DNA of 64,000 nucleotides, taken from positions 6,040,611 to 6,104,610 of the forward strand of contig NC_052477.1 in the NCBI RefSeq assembly GCF_009730915.1, in the 5' to 3' direction. The DNA comes from Dioscorea cayenensis subsp. rotundata (taxonomy: Eukaryota > Streptophyta > Magnoliopsida > Dioscoreales > Dioscoreaceae). This document shows positions 48,734 to 61,800 of the stretch, one piece after another. The notes under the pieces are model-generated. The model was not told the origin of the DNA and did not search any database. It worked only from the letters and a program-made list of their open reading frames with translations. Every line of letters begins with the position of its first letter. Within the stretch, counting starts at the first letter, position 1. Made by a program: the position numbers and the translations under genes.

Positions 48734-49425
48734 ATGGAATTATCTCCCAGAGTTGCAGAACTCACGACTCTATTAGAAGGTATAATGACCAATTTTTACA
48801 CGAATTTTCACGGGGATGAGATCGGTCGAATGGTCTCAATTGGAGATGGGATTGCACTTGTTTATGGATTGAATGAGATTCAAGCTGGAGAAATGGTGGA
48901 ATTTACCAGAGGTGTGAAAGGAATAGCCTTGAATCTAGAGAATGAGAATGTAGGTATTATTGTCTTTGGTAGTGATGCCACTTTTAAACAAGCAGATCTT
49001 ATCAAACACACTAGATCTATTGTGGATGTTCCTGTATGAAAGGCCATGTTAGGCCATGTGGTCGACGTGTTAGGAGTACCTATTGATGGAAAAGGGGCTC
49101 TAAGCGATCATGACGAAGACATGTCAAAGTAAAAGCCCCAAGGATTATTGAACATAAATCTGTGCATGAACCTATGCAAACAAGCTTAAAAGCAGTGGAT
49201 AGCCTGGTTCCTATAGGCTATGGTTAACGAGAACTTATAATCGGGGACAGACAAACCAGAAAAACTGCTATAGCTATCGATACTATATTAAACCAAAAGC
49301 AAATGAACTCAAGTGGCACCTCTCAGAGTGAGACATTATATTGTGTTTATGTAGCGATTGGATAGAAATGCTCGACTGTGGCACAATTAGTTCAAATTCT
49401 TCTAGAAGTGAATGCTTGCATTAAT
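48734..49425 (+). pseudogene. atpA: mitochondrial atpA, N-terminal part, broken
   Basis: ATP synthase F1 alpha subunit. It starts at ATG 48734 (MELSPRVAELTTLLEGIMTN) and reads through DEIGRMVSIGDGIALVYGLN, EIQAGEMVEF and GVKGIALNLENENVGIIVFG without a break to VDVPV and a TGA at 49037. It then continues with frameshifts and stops through [28 protein letters not shown] text and the Walker A region near 49240-49275, where GDRQTGKT reads GDRQTRKT. Homology ends about residue 200, at QLVQILLEVNA. More than half of the gene is absent. Confidence 0.92.
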
Positions 49426-52400
49426 AATATATGATGATCTTAACTATGGGTGGAACCCAAATTCAAATTCCCACTTCCCAAAGTAAAACCTCTCGAAAGA
49501 CTATGATAGGGGGTGAAAAGACAAAAGGTGTGAAGGTGGCTCGCGGGGTAGAAGACATCATCCATATTGTGGTAGAATGGAGCAAGGGAGCGAACTCCCA
49601 GACTTGCAGGCAGAGGTTGAAACCTTCACTAAGACAATGTGGAGGACATATGTCCATTATAGAAAAAAAAAAGCAGAGTGGTTAGAGGTTGAAACCTTCG
49701 CTAAGACAATGTGGAGGACATATGTCCGTTATAGATAGAAAGCAGAGTGGTACCACTGGACAGAAGAATCTCTTTAAGTTTAACTGTCCATCGAAGAGTT
49801 TGCTTTAAACACTGGTGGCATATGGACAACCAGTCGAGTAGTAGCTTTCTAAGGCACAATCCCTAGTCAGGCAGCTACTGGTATAAAAAAAATCATCTTT
49901 GTAACGCAGTTCTTTAGAACCTTCTTTGCTGGTTCTATTGCACCATTTTCTTGAGCATAATAAATGCAACAGATAATGCTACCATAGTCTTTCATAAAAG
50001 AATATGCTTCCTTCATTGCTTGTGAACTGTGGGTCTCTATCCATAGTCATGGTTGGTGGTTTTTGTTTTGGAATACCGAATCGATAATGTATGATCTTTC
50101 TCTTTCTAAAGTCGATGACTTCAGTAGAAGTAACATTCCCATTGGTAAAATCTTATGGTACGGCACGTGGGGAATCTCATTCATATTTAGAACTTGCAAG
50201 ACTTGATGAATATGAAATGAAAGTCATCTTGAAATATGCTAGGATCTTATTCCCCACAAGACACTTTACTATTTTGTCGAGCAGAAAGAAAGCTGATTCG
50301 TTGGTCTTTTCTAGATCAAATGGCTGAAGAATGAGCTACTTTCTTGATTTTAGTAGGAATGGTAGATCCTTTCTTAGGCCATCATTTTCTTAAGGCCTAG
50401 CCTCAACTGATTGGGGAAGGCCCCCTTTCCTTGATTCCTTCCTTTCTTTGTGGGGCCATGGGCCTAATAAGAGCTTTAGGGCCCCCTTCCCTCCATAGAA
50501 CTTTATATGAACTGGGCTGAATTGCTTTCTGCACCTTAGCACGCTACTGCTTTATGGCTAAATGACATTTGCATGACTTTGTGCTAGTCACAAAAGTCTT
50601 TGGGTATCAACATCGGTGCGGGCAGGCGGAAGACGTCCAACTGGGATATAAATTGGCTTCTTCACTCTGTAGGTGTGTTGTGGTAGCTAAGATATACAAC
50701 ATCATTCTGATGAAGCAGGGAATGCGTACTTTAATTTTTCTTACTCTTACTAAGAAATCTTTCTTGTCTCTTTGGTTGCTGGAAGCTTGTTCCCAACTAT
50801 TCTATTAGTTTAGTTCCTCGTCGGAAGTTTTCTGAGTTCATCCTTCCGAGTTAATCTTGTTGCGTGTAGACTTTCAGTTTCAGTACTTTTGATGAGAGGC
50901 ATTATTATTATTATGGTCTTAATGTTCGTAGGGGTCTAATTGTAGTTATTTATTGACGCCATACCCAGTCGCCATGTGGGATAGCTCGATGCATCCTGGA
51001 ATTTTCAAGAATTGAAAGTGGCCTTTTGTCATTCTATTAGTGTTATTGGTAATCTTCGCTTATGGTTCAAAGTGTCTATCCAATCAAAGTTGTTGTACTA
51101 ATTTTTTTTTATTCAAATGCCAGATGAAGGCTAAGCCAAGTGCAGAATGAAAGTTATGGGTAAATGATTCAGGTAGCTCACCCGAAGTCAAATGAGAAAT
51201 GAGCAGCGCTCGACCAGTGTGAATGAAAAGGGCTTTCACAAGAGTCTCCTAAATACTTAGAAATAAGGTTCATGTGAAGGGGTCGAAGTAAGTGAACCTA
51301 ACCCCGTACCCATCTATTGAATCAAAACAAAACAGAATGAATCGATTAGTTGGTAAGTGGTCCCAAAGCCGATCCATTCAAGGAAACCCAAATGGGGGGA
51401 CCTGGTCACAGCACTTAGGTCACCTTTAATTGTCTTTGCGTGCCTATGCTTGGTCTTCGGTTCTACGTGAGCGAGCACTAAATGAAAGGGGTGGAAGTTC
51501 CTCCACATTTGATGATCGTATACATTCATGCGCGAATTCATTTAGATATAAGTGTTGTGTGATCCCGCTGTTCGCCTACATATTGAAACCTACTTGGCCT
51601 AGATCTTCCAACTCTCGCTGAAAGTCAGATTGGCAGGTTTCGATGAAGACTGGCTTTCTAGGCTAAGGAAGGAACTTCCCGGCACACAGGAGTACATTGA
51701 AATCTTCGCTAAGACAATAGAAGGTAATGTATGTACAGCTGACGAGAGTGAGGAGACTTCCTACCGAACATGGAAATTCTTGCTCTCGTTCTTGCCGGAC
51801 GGCTTTTGGGCAAAGGTGAATCAAGTCCATTCTTCCTGTCCCAATTATCACATGAGTTGAGGGGGTGGGGGGGCAAACATAGCTGAAGATCGGTCTGCAA
51901 GAAAGGCCTTCTTATCCACTCCACATGTTCATTTTCTTAAGATGGTTGTGCAGGGCAATCGTGTGTAGTAAATACCGCCTCTCAAGTTGTTTAGCTCTTC
52001 TCTTCCTTTTCCTGATTAGTTCCGTATCAAGTGAGCAACATAACTTCTTCCTGTCAGGCAAAGCTTTGCCAAGGCATATTTTCCTACGTGTGATCGGTCC
52101 AGAGTGAAACAAGGAATCAATGCTCGAGGCACGAAGTCTGAGGAATCGGATGCAATTCTAAAGCTGGTACATGCTGCACTGGTCCATGTTTCTGACAAGC
52201 CTGGTACCTCTTAGCATATTTTATACAATCGACAAGATGGTTGGAAAATAATGGCCATGCCTTCTAATTAGCTAACGCATTTTATGCCTTGCTTGATATG
52301 ATCCACATACTCCATCATGGACTTGAAATAACATGTTTTATGATTCTTGCTCACTCACACACTTAAGGATCAGTCCATCCAAGGCGGGTCTCCCTAATGA

Positions 52401-54420
52401 GAAAGACAATAAAGAAAAGATTATTACAAGTTTCAAAATGTGTATTTGGCGGGTCTACAGATGGCTTTGCGAACCTTACATGAGTGATCGCATGCTGAGG
52501 ACCTAGCTTAAAATGAGTAATGAATGCCTGATGATCCAAACTACCAATTGCCTTCACAGGCTTTTTCTTAATGGCAGAACTTTACCTATGAGAAGCTTTG
52601 CGCCCTTTCCAAGCCTGATCCAAGGGTTAGGTAGAACCTCTATGCCATTTTGCTTCTTAAGTCTTTTCCTTTTCCCATATCAAGATAATAGGGGATCATC
52701 TAGCCCACTATGGGATTGATTGTCCACTAAGGGATTCTAGGAAAGAATTGACTGATAGCTCACCTAGCGTCGACTATGGATTTCTAGGGTTAATACAAAT
52801 CATCCCATTACCGAAGTTTGAAACTTGCGGCAAATCATGATCTTTTCTGCCATTTCAACTAAGGGGCAGATTTTTCCAGCTTTATGTATGTCAACATTGG
52901 AATATTGACGATTATGGATACCATTTTCCTGTTTGTCTAAGTTTGGGAAGATAGTTGCCACTTTGATGTGGACGTGGACCAAACTTCCTCTTGATAGCTA
53001 TAAAGGTATCGTGAGACTTGGAATCTTGTACAGAAGGGTGCGCTAAGCGTGGGCGACATGCCATAAGTTCCTAACTCAATCCTTTTTATAGACTTTGAAT
53101 GAATCGCCCCACGCTAATGAATTTGAAGTCTCCGGGGCAATCTTTCTAATTCAAAATGATTGGTAACATCCCCCAATCTGACCTGTTGAAGATCTAAAGG
53201 TGGGAGGCACCCAAATATGCCATTGATTACCTTGATTTATGAGCTTGAGCATTGTAACGATTGATAAGCTACTTTGGCACTGTAATCTTGTTGAAGGATT
53301 CCAACATGAGAATGACTAGCTTATTGTCTTTCCATGTGCAATGCTATAAAGAACTTTTGTCTTACAGATAAAGAATTGAAAGTTTTCCATGGGTAGCTTT
53401 TGATTGCTCAAGTCTTGTCTTATAGGGATGATGCTTTCCCTTTGCATTAAGGAAGATTGGGCAAAAGGTAACTGCTTTTTGCTCACCCGGTGAAAGGCAT
53501 AGTAGGTACAAATGCTATTGGTTGCATGACTTCCTTACCTTAGGGAGCTTGAAAAAGCTGCTAACAATAAGAGTTTTTTTTTCTTTTATCTTGCGACCTT
53601 CCATGGCAAACAGGGTTGAAGGGATCGATCCCAATAGCCTTCACAAGGATAAAGATCCATTCTTTATAGCCGTTACAAAAGCTCCCGAATAGAAAGAGGG
53701 CTTTGCTACTTGACTGCCTGAACCAGGTCCAGGTCTTGCATTTTGCATTCCCGCTATTGATGTCCCATCTAGTTAGCTAGTTAATGGTGAAATCTATTTT
53801 TGAATGAATAGCAGACAAAGTAAAGTCCTTGCTATTCCAGGTAACACTTTTTATTCTTTTCTTTAAGGTCACAGGTCAGGTGAAGCTTACTTCCTATGGT
53901 AAACCCTAGGCTATGTGACTAGCAGTATCTATTTAACTTTCAAAGAGACTTTTTTCAATTTCATAGTTTAAGTAAAATATTATCCGAGACCCAGAAGAGG
54001 AAGCAGGGAAATTGGTAGCTATTCTCTGGTAGAGACTCCGAACGAATGCTTAGTTTTACCAAGAATTGCATTGCTTGAGGTGAACGGACGCTTAAGGAAA
54101 CGCTACTTCTACATCTTTCTTCCTTTTGGTCCCCGGATAACTCATTTAGGAGTGAAAGAAGCCAAGTAAGTATACTTTTTTATTCGTTTGATCAAAGCAT
54201 CAACAATGAACATACAAGAGTCTTATCAGCCAATGCTCCATCCGATGTCCCATATTCTAGTTTAGAGATTTCTCCGAACAGAAAAAGGGATCCATCCCGG
54301 AGAATGACTTGTGCCCTAAAGTATGGGACGAACCGCTTATGGCTATTATCCATCAAGGAAAGAAGTCAATATGCAAAGAGTTTTGAAAGTTTGCATTGAC
54401 TATTTTTTAAAAGATTTTTC
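49426..54420. other. about 5 kb without a recognised gene
   Basis: Sequence style is plant mitochondrial spacer. A tandem duplication lies at 49613-49751. A 76-codon open frame at 51630-51860 (MAGFDEDWLSRLRKELPGTQ and on) is the most protein-like piece, but I do not recognise it. 52300-53000 and 53600-54400 hold only short frames. No tRNA, LTR or intron signature was found by eye. Confidence 0.4.
49613..49751 (+). repeat. tandem duplication, two copies of about 70 bp
   Basis: GAGGTTGAAACCTTC, CTAAGACAATGTGGAGGACA and TATGTCC recur at 49613-49684 and 49685-49751, with few differences. A diverged echo, GAAATCTTCGCTAAGACAAT, appears at 51699-51718 inside the open frame noted in this region. Confidence 0.8.
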
Positions 54421-54506
54421 TTAGAGATTTTATTCACACGTAATCCATATTGAGAAGACCTTGTCGTTATAAGAATTCTTAATTCATGAGTTGTAAGGAG
54501 GAACTT
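54421..54506 (+). promoter_or_regulatory. rbcL: plastid rbcL 5' leader with ribosome-binding site
   Basis: GAATTCTTAATTCATGAGTT and the following GTAAGGAGGAACTT match the conserved end of the plastid rbcL 5' untranslated region. The Shine-Dalgarno-like AGGAGG at 54496-54501 is kept, six bases ahead of the former start codon. Confidence 0.78.
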
Positions 54507-55821
<1,315 letters not shown>

Positions 55822-56170
55822 ATCATAATGAATAATATTTTATAATACATTCCGTACCAAAACCACACATTGTCTCTCTCGCCATACTGATTCTTTCCCT
55901 TAATATTCAATTGAGCAATGAAATACCCCTCGCGAAGAGATGGGAAAGTGGAATTACTTTTTCCCTCTAGATCCCTTGAGGAAGATCCTTTTAAGTAAGT
56001 TAAGGCATAGTTTCTCCTCGCAAGAGAAAGATTTTTTTCAATCTGCTCGCTTTCTACTTTGATAGAGTTTTCTTGAAAGGTCTTGCTTTGCACACATCAT
56101 CTTTTCCTGAGGAATCCAAATATGATACAACTCGGGCTAGTTGTTTTTCAAAGAAAAGCTTTACCTATAA
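55822..56170. other. spacer between rbcL and trnfM
   Basis: AT-rich, mitochondrial-style spacer. A 99-codon minus-strand frame here has no recognisable content. Confidence 0.45.
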
Positions 56171-56245
56171 CAAGAAATATAGCATAGACAGGATTTGAAC
56201 CTGTGACCTCAAGGTCATGAGCCTTGTGAGCTACCAAACTGCTCT
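56171..56245 (-). pseudogene. trnfM: plastid-type trnfM(CAU), decayed
   Basis: The minus strand reads GTAGAGCAGTTTGGTAGCTC, ACAAGGCTCATGACCTTGAG and GTCACAGGTTCAAATCCTGT. This is the plastid initiator tRNA-Met pattern (GCTCGCAAGGCTCATAACCTTGAGG), with the CAT anticodon kept. Changes include GCTCG to GCTCA and CACGGG to CACAGG, both CpG losses. The acceptor stem (GCGCTAA with TATGCT) no longer pairs well, so it is called a pseudogene. Confidence 0.78.
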
Positions 56246-56417
56246 ACTTAGCGCAGGATGAAAGAAACTTATTGAAACTGCTAAAAAGAGAAGATCTAGA
56301 GCAATTAAAAAGAAAGATAAGATCAGGACTCTTTTATTAGAATACAATAATAGAAAGAAATGCTTTAAGAATACTTTACTCAATTTTACTTTAATAATTC
56401 CTCCCATGCAACACTTC

Positions 56418-56935
56418 ATGGGTTGCGCGAGTGGCATTAAAGAAGTTGAGAAAAATGAGAACTATCCGGGACTATATCAAGGAGTTCACTTATTTGCTAC
56501 TTGATATCAAGGACATGTCCGATAAAGACAAGTTGTTTAACTTTATTCTAGGATTGCAGCCTTGGGTCCAAATAGAAGTGAGGAGGCAGTGAGCGAAGGA
56601 CTTACCATCTGCCATAGTAACTGCTGAAGCTTTGGTAGATTTGTGGTTGGCCTTTGCATTTGAAGCGAACAAGTCCAAGCCTCGACCCAAAGCAAAGAAA
56701 AGAAGTTCGAAAAAAAGTAGCCAGTGAAGAAGGATTTCCCTCAAAAGCCATATTCGGGGAAGCCTCATGAAGACAAAGTGAAAGTAGAAATTAAGCAGGC
56801 TGGATCAAGTGCCAAGAACATTGGGTGTTTTATTTATGATGGTCCACATTGGGTACGCGAGTGACCAAAGCGGGAGAAGCTGACCACCCTTGTCACTGAA
56901 GGGGACAGTGACTCAGACCCTCCTTCCTGAATCAA
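56418..56935 (+). pseudogene. chromovirus-type gag, fragment
   Basis: Reads LKKLRKMRTIRDYIKEFTYL, then DIKDMSDKDKLFNFILGLQP and WVQIEVRRQ before a stop near 56589, then a lysine-rich stretch and a zinc-knuckle remnant at about 56823-56865. In the knuckle CFIYDGPHWVRE, one Cys is Tyr and the last is a stop, so metal binding is lost. Gag builds the particle of Ty3/gypsy elements. The N-terminal half is not present. Confidence 0.78.
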
Positions 56936-56945
56936 TTCTCTACAG

Positions 56946-57790
56946 TTGTTGGGGACCTTGAGGACTGTGAAAGGTAACTCTCCTTTGCCACTTCTTTACA
57001 TTCACGCGGTTGTGAATGGTAGGGAGATCGATGCTATGGTGGACACTGGTATTACACATAACTTTGTTAGTGAGTTGGCAATAGCGTTGTTGGGATTTAG
57101 CGTGGTCAAGCATATAGGCCTTGTTATGGCAATCAACTCCAAGACACAGCCGGTGGTGGGGGTGGTGTAGACCACAACCATCAGCCTGGGTGATTGGAGT
57201 GGGAGGATCGACCTCCTAGCCGTGCCTCTTGATGACTTTGATCTTATCCTCGGCCTTGACTTCTTGACAACTGCAAAAGCTACCATGATGCCACACTTAG
57301 GTGGAATGCTGATCATGGAGGAGTCTCACCCGCACTTTGTAGTTGGGATCCAGAAGGAAAAAAAGGGCGAGGAGGTGCTACTGTCAGCCATGCAGGTGGA
57401 GCATGGGCTAAAGAGAGGAGAACCCGTTAACCTGGCAGCCATGTTGGAGCTGAAGCCTGACAAGGTGGTGGAAATCCTAGATGAAGTGGCCGGAGTTCTG
57501 AGGGAGTTCAAGGATGTGATGCCCCCCGAACCGCCCAAGCATCTTCCACCCTGGAGGGCAATTGACCACCAAATCGACTTGATCCCGGGAGTGAAGCCTC
57601 CCGCCAAAGCCCCTTATTGGATGTCCCCACTAAAGTTGCAAGAACTTCGAAATCAACTGACGAAGCTGTTGGATGCTGGTTACATTCAACCATCAAAAGC
57701 TCCGTATGGTACCCCTGTACTCTTTTAGAAGAAGTAAGATAGTTCCATGCAACTCTGCATCAATTACAGGGTCCTGAACAAGGTGACTGT
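56946..57790 (+). pseudogene. chromovirus-type protease and start of reverse transcriptase
   Basis: A retropepsin reading HAVVNGREIDAMVDTGITHN has the DTG active site at about 57041. After a TAG at 57168 the frame continues with LDDFDLILGLDFLTTAKA. The linker and RT entry follow: PPEPPKHLPPWRAIDHQIDL, GVKPPAKAPYWMSP, ELRNQLTKLLDAGYIQPSKA and PYGTPVLF, then a stop at 57727 and CINYRVLNKVTVKN. The catalytic YxDD region of RT and the whole RNase H are absent: the sequence jumps to a short odd stretch at 57795-57955 with a repeated AACAAGCATT and GAGGTGGTC phrase, and then to integrase. Confidence 0.85.
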
Positions 57791-57955
57791 GAAGAACAGA
57801 CAATGCTTGTTGGGAAGGCATAGGACAATAACAAGCATTCATGAGGTGGTCGAGACAGATCCTAATGGCAATAAACAACAACAAGCATTTCACAGCCACG
57901 GGATGCCGCTCCATATCAAGGACTCTGCATTCGTGAGGTGGTCTAGATAGATCCT

Positions 57956-58790
57956 CAGTACATGAAGCTGGTACGAGATGTCAAAGAGGGTATGATTCAC
58001 CGATATTGGGTGAAGGACGGGCTGCTCCATACCAAAGGCGCCAAACTCTATGTTCCAAAAGGGGGGAACCTTCGGCACCAACTGCTCAAAGAGACCCATC
58101 ACACTCGATGGGCTGGACATCCAGGCCAAGAAAGGATGAAGACATTATTGTCCCAGCACTACTACTAGCCGGATATGGGTGACAACATTAAAGCCTATGT
58201 TAAATCTTGCTATGTTTTCCAGATGGACAAACTTTGAGAGAATAAGGGAAGCGGGTCTTCTACAACCTTACCAATCCCTAGAAGGCCATGGGCATCCATT
58301 GAGATGGATTTTTTCTCTAGTTTCTCGAAGATGAATGAAATGTCTTCTGTGTTAGTAGTGGAGGATAGATTCACAAAGTATGCGATCTTCATCCCACCCC
58401 TGCAACATGCACTGTAAAGAAGGCTGCTGAGTTGTTCCTGAGGCATATTGTGAAATTCTTTGGGAATCCCTGAAGACATTGTGAGCGATCGAGATGCTTG
58501 GTTCACAAGGCGGTTCTGGAAGGCATTGTTTGGGTTGCTGGGTTCAGAGCTGAAATTCTCTACTGCCATCCATCCGCAAACAGATGGGCAGACTAAGAGG
58601 ATCAATGCCTTGTTGGAAGAATACCTATGACACTATGTATCGGCTTCACAAAAGAACTGGCTGGACTTGTTAGATGTGGCGCAATTTTGTTACAATCTTC
58701 ATAAGTCCTCATCGACTGAACATAATCCCTTTGAGTTGGCTTATGGCTACCAGCCCCTTGCCCAGCATGAGATCACCAAGCGCAGGATAT
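57956..58790 (+). pseudogene. chromovirus-type integrase, broken
   Basis: The zinc-binding HHCC part reads LRHQLLKETHHTRWAGHPGQ and VKSCYVFQMDK; the second Cys of the CxxC pair has become Phe. The catalytic core shows D in EMDFFSSF near 58302, D in IVSDRDAWF near 58482 and E in INALLEEYL near 58613, followed by HYVSASQKNWLDLLDVAQFC and STEHNPFELAYG. Stops at 58168, 58236 and 58628 and a frameshift near 58420 break it. The chromodomain that should follow is absent: similarity ends about 58790. Confidence 0.87.
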
Positions 58791-59880
58791 AGGCAGGGTA
58801 AAATCCCAAGAAAGAAAAAAATTAGATATTAAATAATCATTCTAATAAATAACTATATAGAACAAATGTAACACTTAGGAATCTACCTTTTCCTTCCCCT
58901 AATCCGATGGATGTGATAAAAATAGAAGGAGCTACTCTAGCTTAAGTCGATCCTTTACTTAATAATATAGCCGAACGAATTAGCGATGGAGAGTTATATT
59001 ATTTAAGGTTAGGAGTTTCATTATTAGCAAGATCCCCAGCTATTAAATCTGTTGTCGTCGGCGGGCCTACTTCTTTTTCTTTTGAGAATAGCGTAGTCAA
59101 AGTGGGCCAAGTCAGTAGCCTTTTCTTCAACTCTTTGGAGAAGGGCAGTAGGATTAGAAATAGGCCTAATTGTTGTTGAAGGCTGTTTTGTCTCTTGGAG
59201 TAAGGGAGAAGGGCAGAGTGCCAGTTAAACAAGGGATGAGTGCCGGTTGAATGCTTTTTGAGACTTACCCCACTCAATGGAAATTCTTTTAGGAAAGATC
59301 CCACGCTCGATATTCTGATTCTACTTTCACTCTTCTCAAGGAAGGAGACCACCAATCCAAAGGGGAAGTCCTTGCTTTCTTTTCCTGTTAGAGATGCTAG
59401 TCTTTTTTTTTTTGTGTAATAACCACTTTTAGTCATTTAGCTCTTTGAGATGAAATGTGGCAATGTCCTAACCTAATCAAACCAGGCGCAAGGGCATTTA
59501 GTCATTTAGCTCAAGGATCAAGGCATAAAGGCTATTATTCCTTCTTCTTGATAGCATTGGTCTCAGAAGGCTCTCGCTGGGCAAGTTAACTCTTTCTGCT
59601 GTTGTTCTGAGGGTTGATCCCGTTAAAAGGAATTATATTTCTCTTGATTGAGTCATTTCGCCTGGATGAATAGATAACTAAGGACCCGTTAATGGTCAAA
59701 TTAAGGACGAAGAGCACAGGTACCTCCACTGTTTGGTGCCCAACCTCCCTTAAGGTCTCATTAGGTATCATCTAATGAAGTATGGATTTCTAAGATACTA
59801 CTATCAATGGATTCTCCATGGGGAACCTGTGAGCTGAATATCAATGATCATGGTAAACAAGATGCAACCGATCGCTAAAC
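58791..59880. other. spacer, no recognised gene
   Basis: Mitochondrial-style spacer. A 145-codon minus-strand frame at 58999-59436 looks like a chance frame in purine-rich DNA and shows no domain. The phrase GCATTTAGTCATTTAGCTC recurs in part at about 59430 and 59490. Confidence 0.4.
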
Positions 59881-61507
59881 AAGTTCACCGTCATCATATA
59901 ATTTGTATGAACAGATGGTCATTAATGGGGACTTGATTTCTCACCTACTTATATGAACCTCCAAATGCAGCCAGTTAGTGAAGATTATAATATTGATCAC
60001 CTAAATGATTTGTGGTTTATCTGCTATTTGTTAGTATTTTATTTTATTTTATTTTATTTTTATTAAACAGACTTGTTTGAACATATGTTGTCTTTATGAA
60101 TTAATGGAATCAGTATTTGATTCGTGTGTGAACAAATTTGTTGTTATTTTTATGAATTATCAAAATAAAAACATTATTTATTTTATTTTTTTTAAGGTTT
60201 TAGAAATGGATTAGAAATAAATTAATTTGTTAAAAATGTAATTTTTGTTTCCATATTTTAACTTAAAAAACAGATTTGAACAAACTGTTTCAAAATTTTT
60301 GACGGATTTTTTATTTGTATTTTAACTTTAAAAATGAATTTGAAGCAAAATTTATCTGTTTCAAAATTTTTGACGGATTTGTAACAGAATTTAGTTTTGC
60401 ATTTTATTCACAAATCCGTTTATAAATTTTAAAACAGGACTTTTTTTAAAAACAAAAAAAATTATATTTCCAATTCATTTACCATTTCTAATTCATTTTT
60501 AAATTTAATTAACAACAAATTAAAAATGAAAAATCATGTTTTAAACATGTAATTTTCTTTTAGTGGTATTAAAATAAATTAGAAATAAATCGTAATCCAA
60601 AATTTTAGATACCAATACTGAATTTATTTTTTATTTGATTATTTTATTTAGTGATGAAAGATGGAATGGGTCTAGTTGTGTTTAGGTCATTTCCAAAAAA
60701 TTTTAATATTATATTACTATTTATGCAAACTTTGGAAATTTAAGATGATAACGTTTTAGTTGGTTTTTTTCTTTCTTTTTCTTTTTCTTTTTTTTTAATG
60801 CTGTGATAATTATGTCAAGTGTTGATCCAACTCATAACTCATAGCGCGAAGTAATGTTATGATATTAATACTCACCATCCAAGAGGAAATTTTCACAGGG
60901 TAGGAATTTTGTCATTTATGCCATGCACCTTCACTCTGTATCACGGGATTTGAGCTATAAATTTGCATCAAGAACAAAGGGCTTATTACCATCATTATGT
61001 CCAGTAATACTTAAACTTAGAACTCTTTTATTTTTATGTTGGCCTTAAACAGTGGGACCAATGCACCGGAAAAGCATTCTTTTAGCACTTTTGAACAATT
61101 TTAATATTTGATTTAGGTTAAATTGATTTTTTTTAATTTAAAATCTCTTTCTTACAAATATAAAAAATTAATTTTAGTAAATATAATATGAATGTTTATT
61201 AAAAACTAAAAGTCTTATTCTACCGACCTAAAGTTAATGAAATACTATAGGAGGGGAGCCTAGGATCATTCTAAACTGTAATTTAATGGTGCCGTACTGG
61301 TGTACGGGCCATATTCTTCATATCTATCCCTAATTTCTCTTAAGATTTGATATAATAAATCTAGTTGACAACATAAATTGATGCTATCTTGTAAATCTAC
61401 TTCTAACATATACTTAGCCTATTTATAAAGATAAATATCTCTAATATAATTAAATAGCTCAACTAAAGACATAATTATAAAATTATAAAGACAGAAATTG
61501 AAATGGC
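59881..61507. other. AT-rich DNA without genes
   Basis: Strongly AT-rich, with ATTTT runs near 60030-60060. The phrase CTGTTTCAAAATTTTTGACG followed by GATTT appears twice (about 60285 and 60357), which suggests subterminal repeats of a DNA transposon. A possible CACTA-like end (TTTTCTTTTAGTG) lies near 60552, but the other end was not found. Confidence 0.4.
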
Positions 61508-61800
61508 AGAAACTGAAATAAAGACTGAATTGGAATCTAAGGATAACCCTACTAGTTCCATGGATTATTGTCGTAGCGAAACCCAAGGAAACTTATAATA
61601 ATAACTAATATTCCTACTAGATTATGGATAGTAGAAACTGAAATAAAGACAGAAATAAAATCTAAAAATAACCCTACTAGTTCCATGGATTATTGCCGTA
61701 GCGAAACCCAAGGGAACTTATAATAATAACTAATCTTCCTACTAGATTATGGATAGTAGAAACGGAAATAAAGACAGAAATAATATCTGAAGTTAAACCT
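61508..61800 (+). repeat. 125-bp tandem repeat, about 2.3 copies
   Basis: AGAAACTGAAATAAAGAC starts units at 61508, 61633 and 61758, each 125 bp apart. Each of the first two units contains ATAACCCTACTAGTTCCATG and GTAGCGAAACCCAAGG with few mismatches. Short open frames across it are by-products. Confidence 0.88.

Noticed and set aside
58999..59436. A 145-codon minus-strand frame
   Set aside because: Lies in purine-rich spacer, is lysine- and leucine-rich by composition only, and shows no motif.
60552..60566. CACTA transposon terminus
   Set aside because: Only one imperfect end was found, with no partner end or 3-bp duplication.
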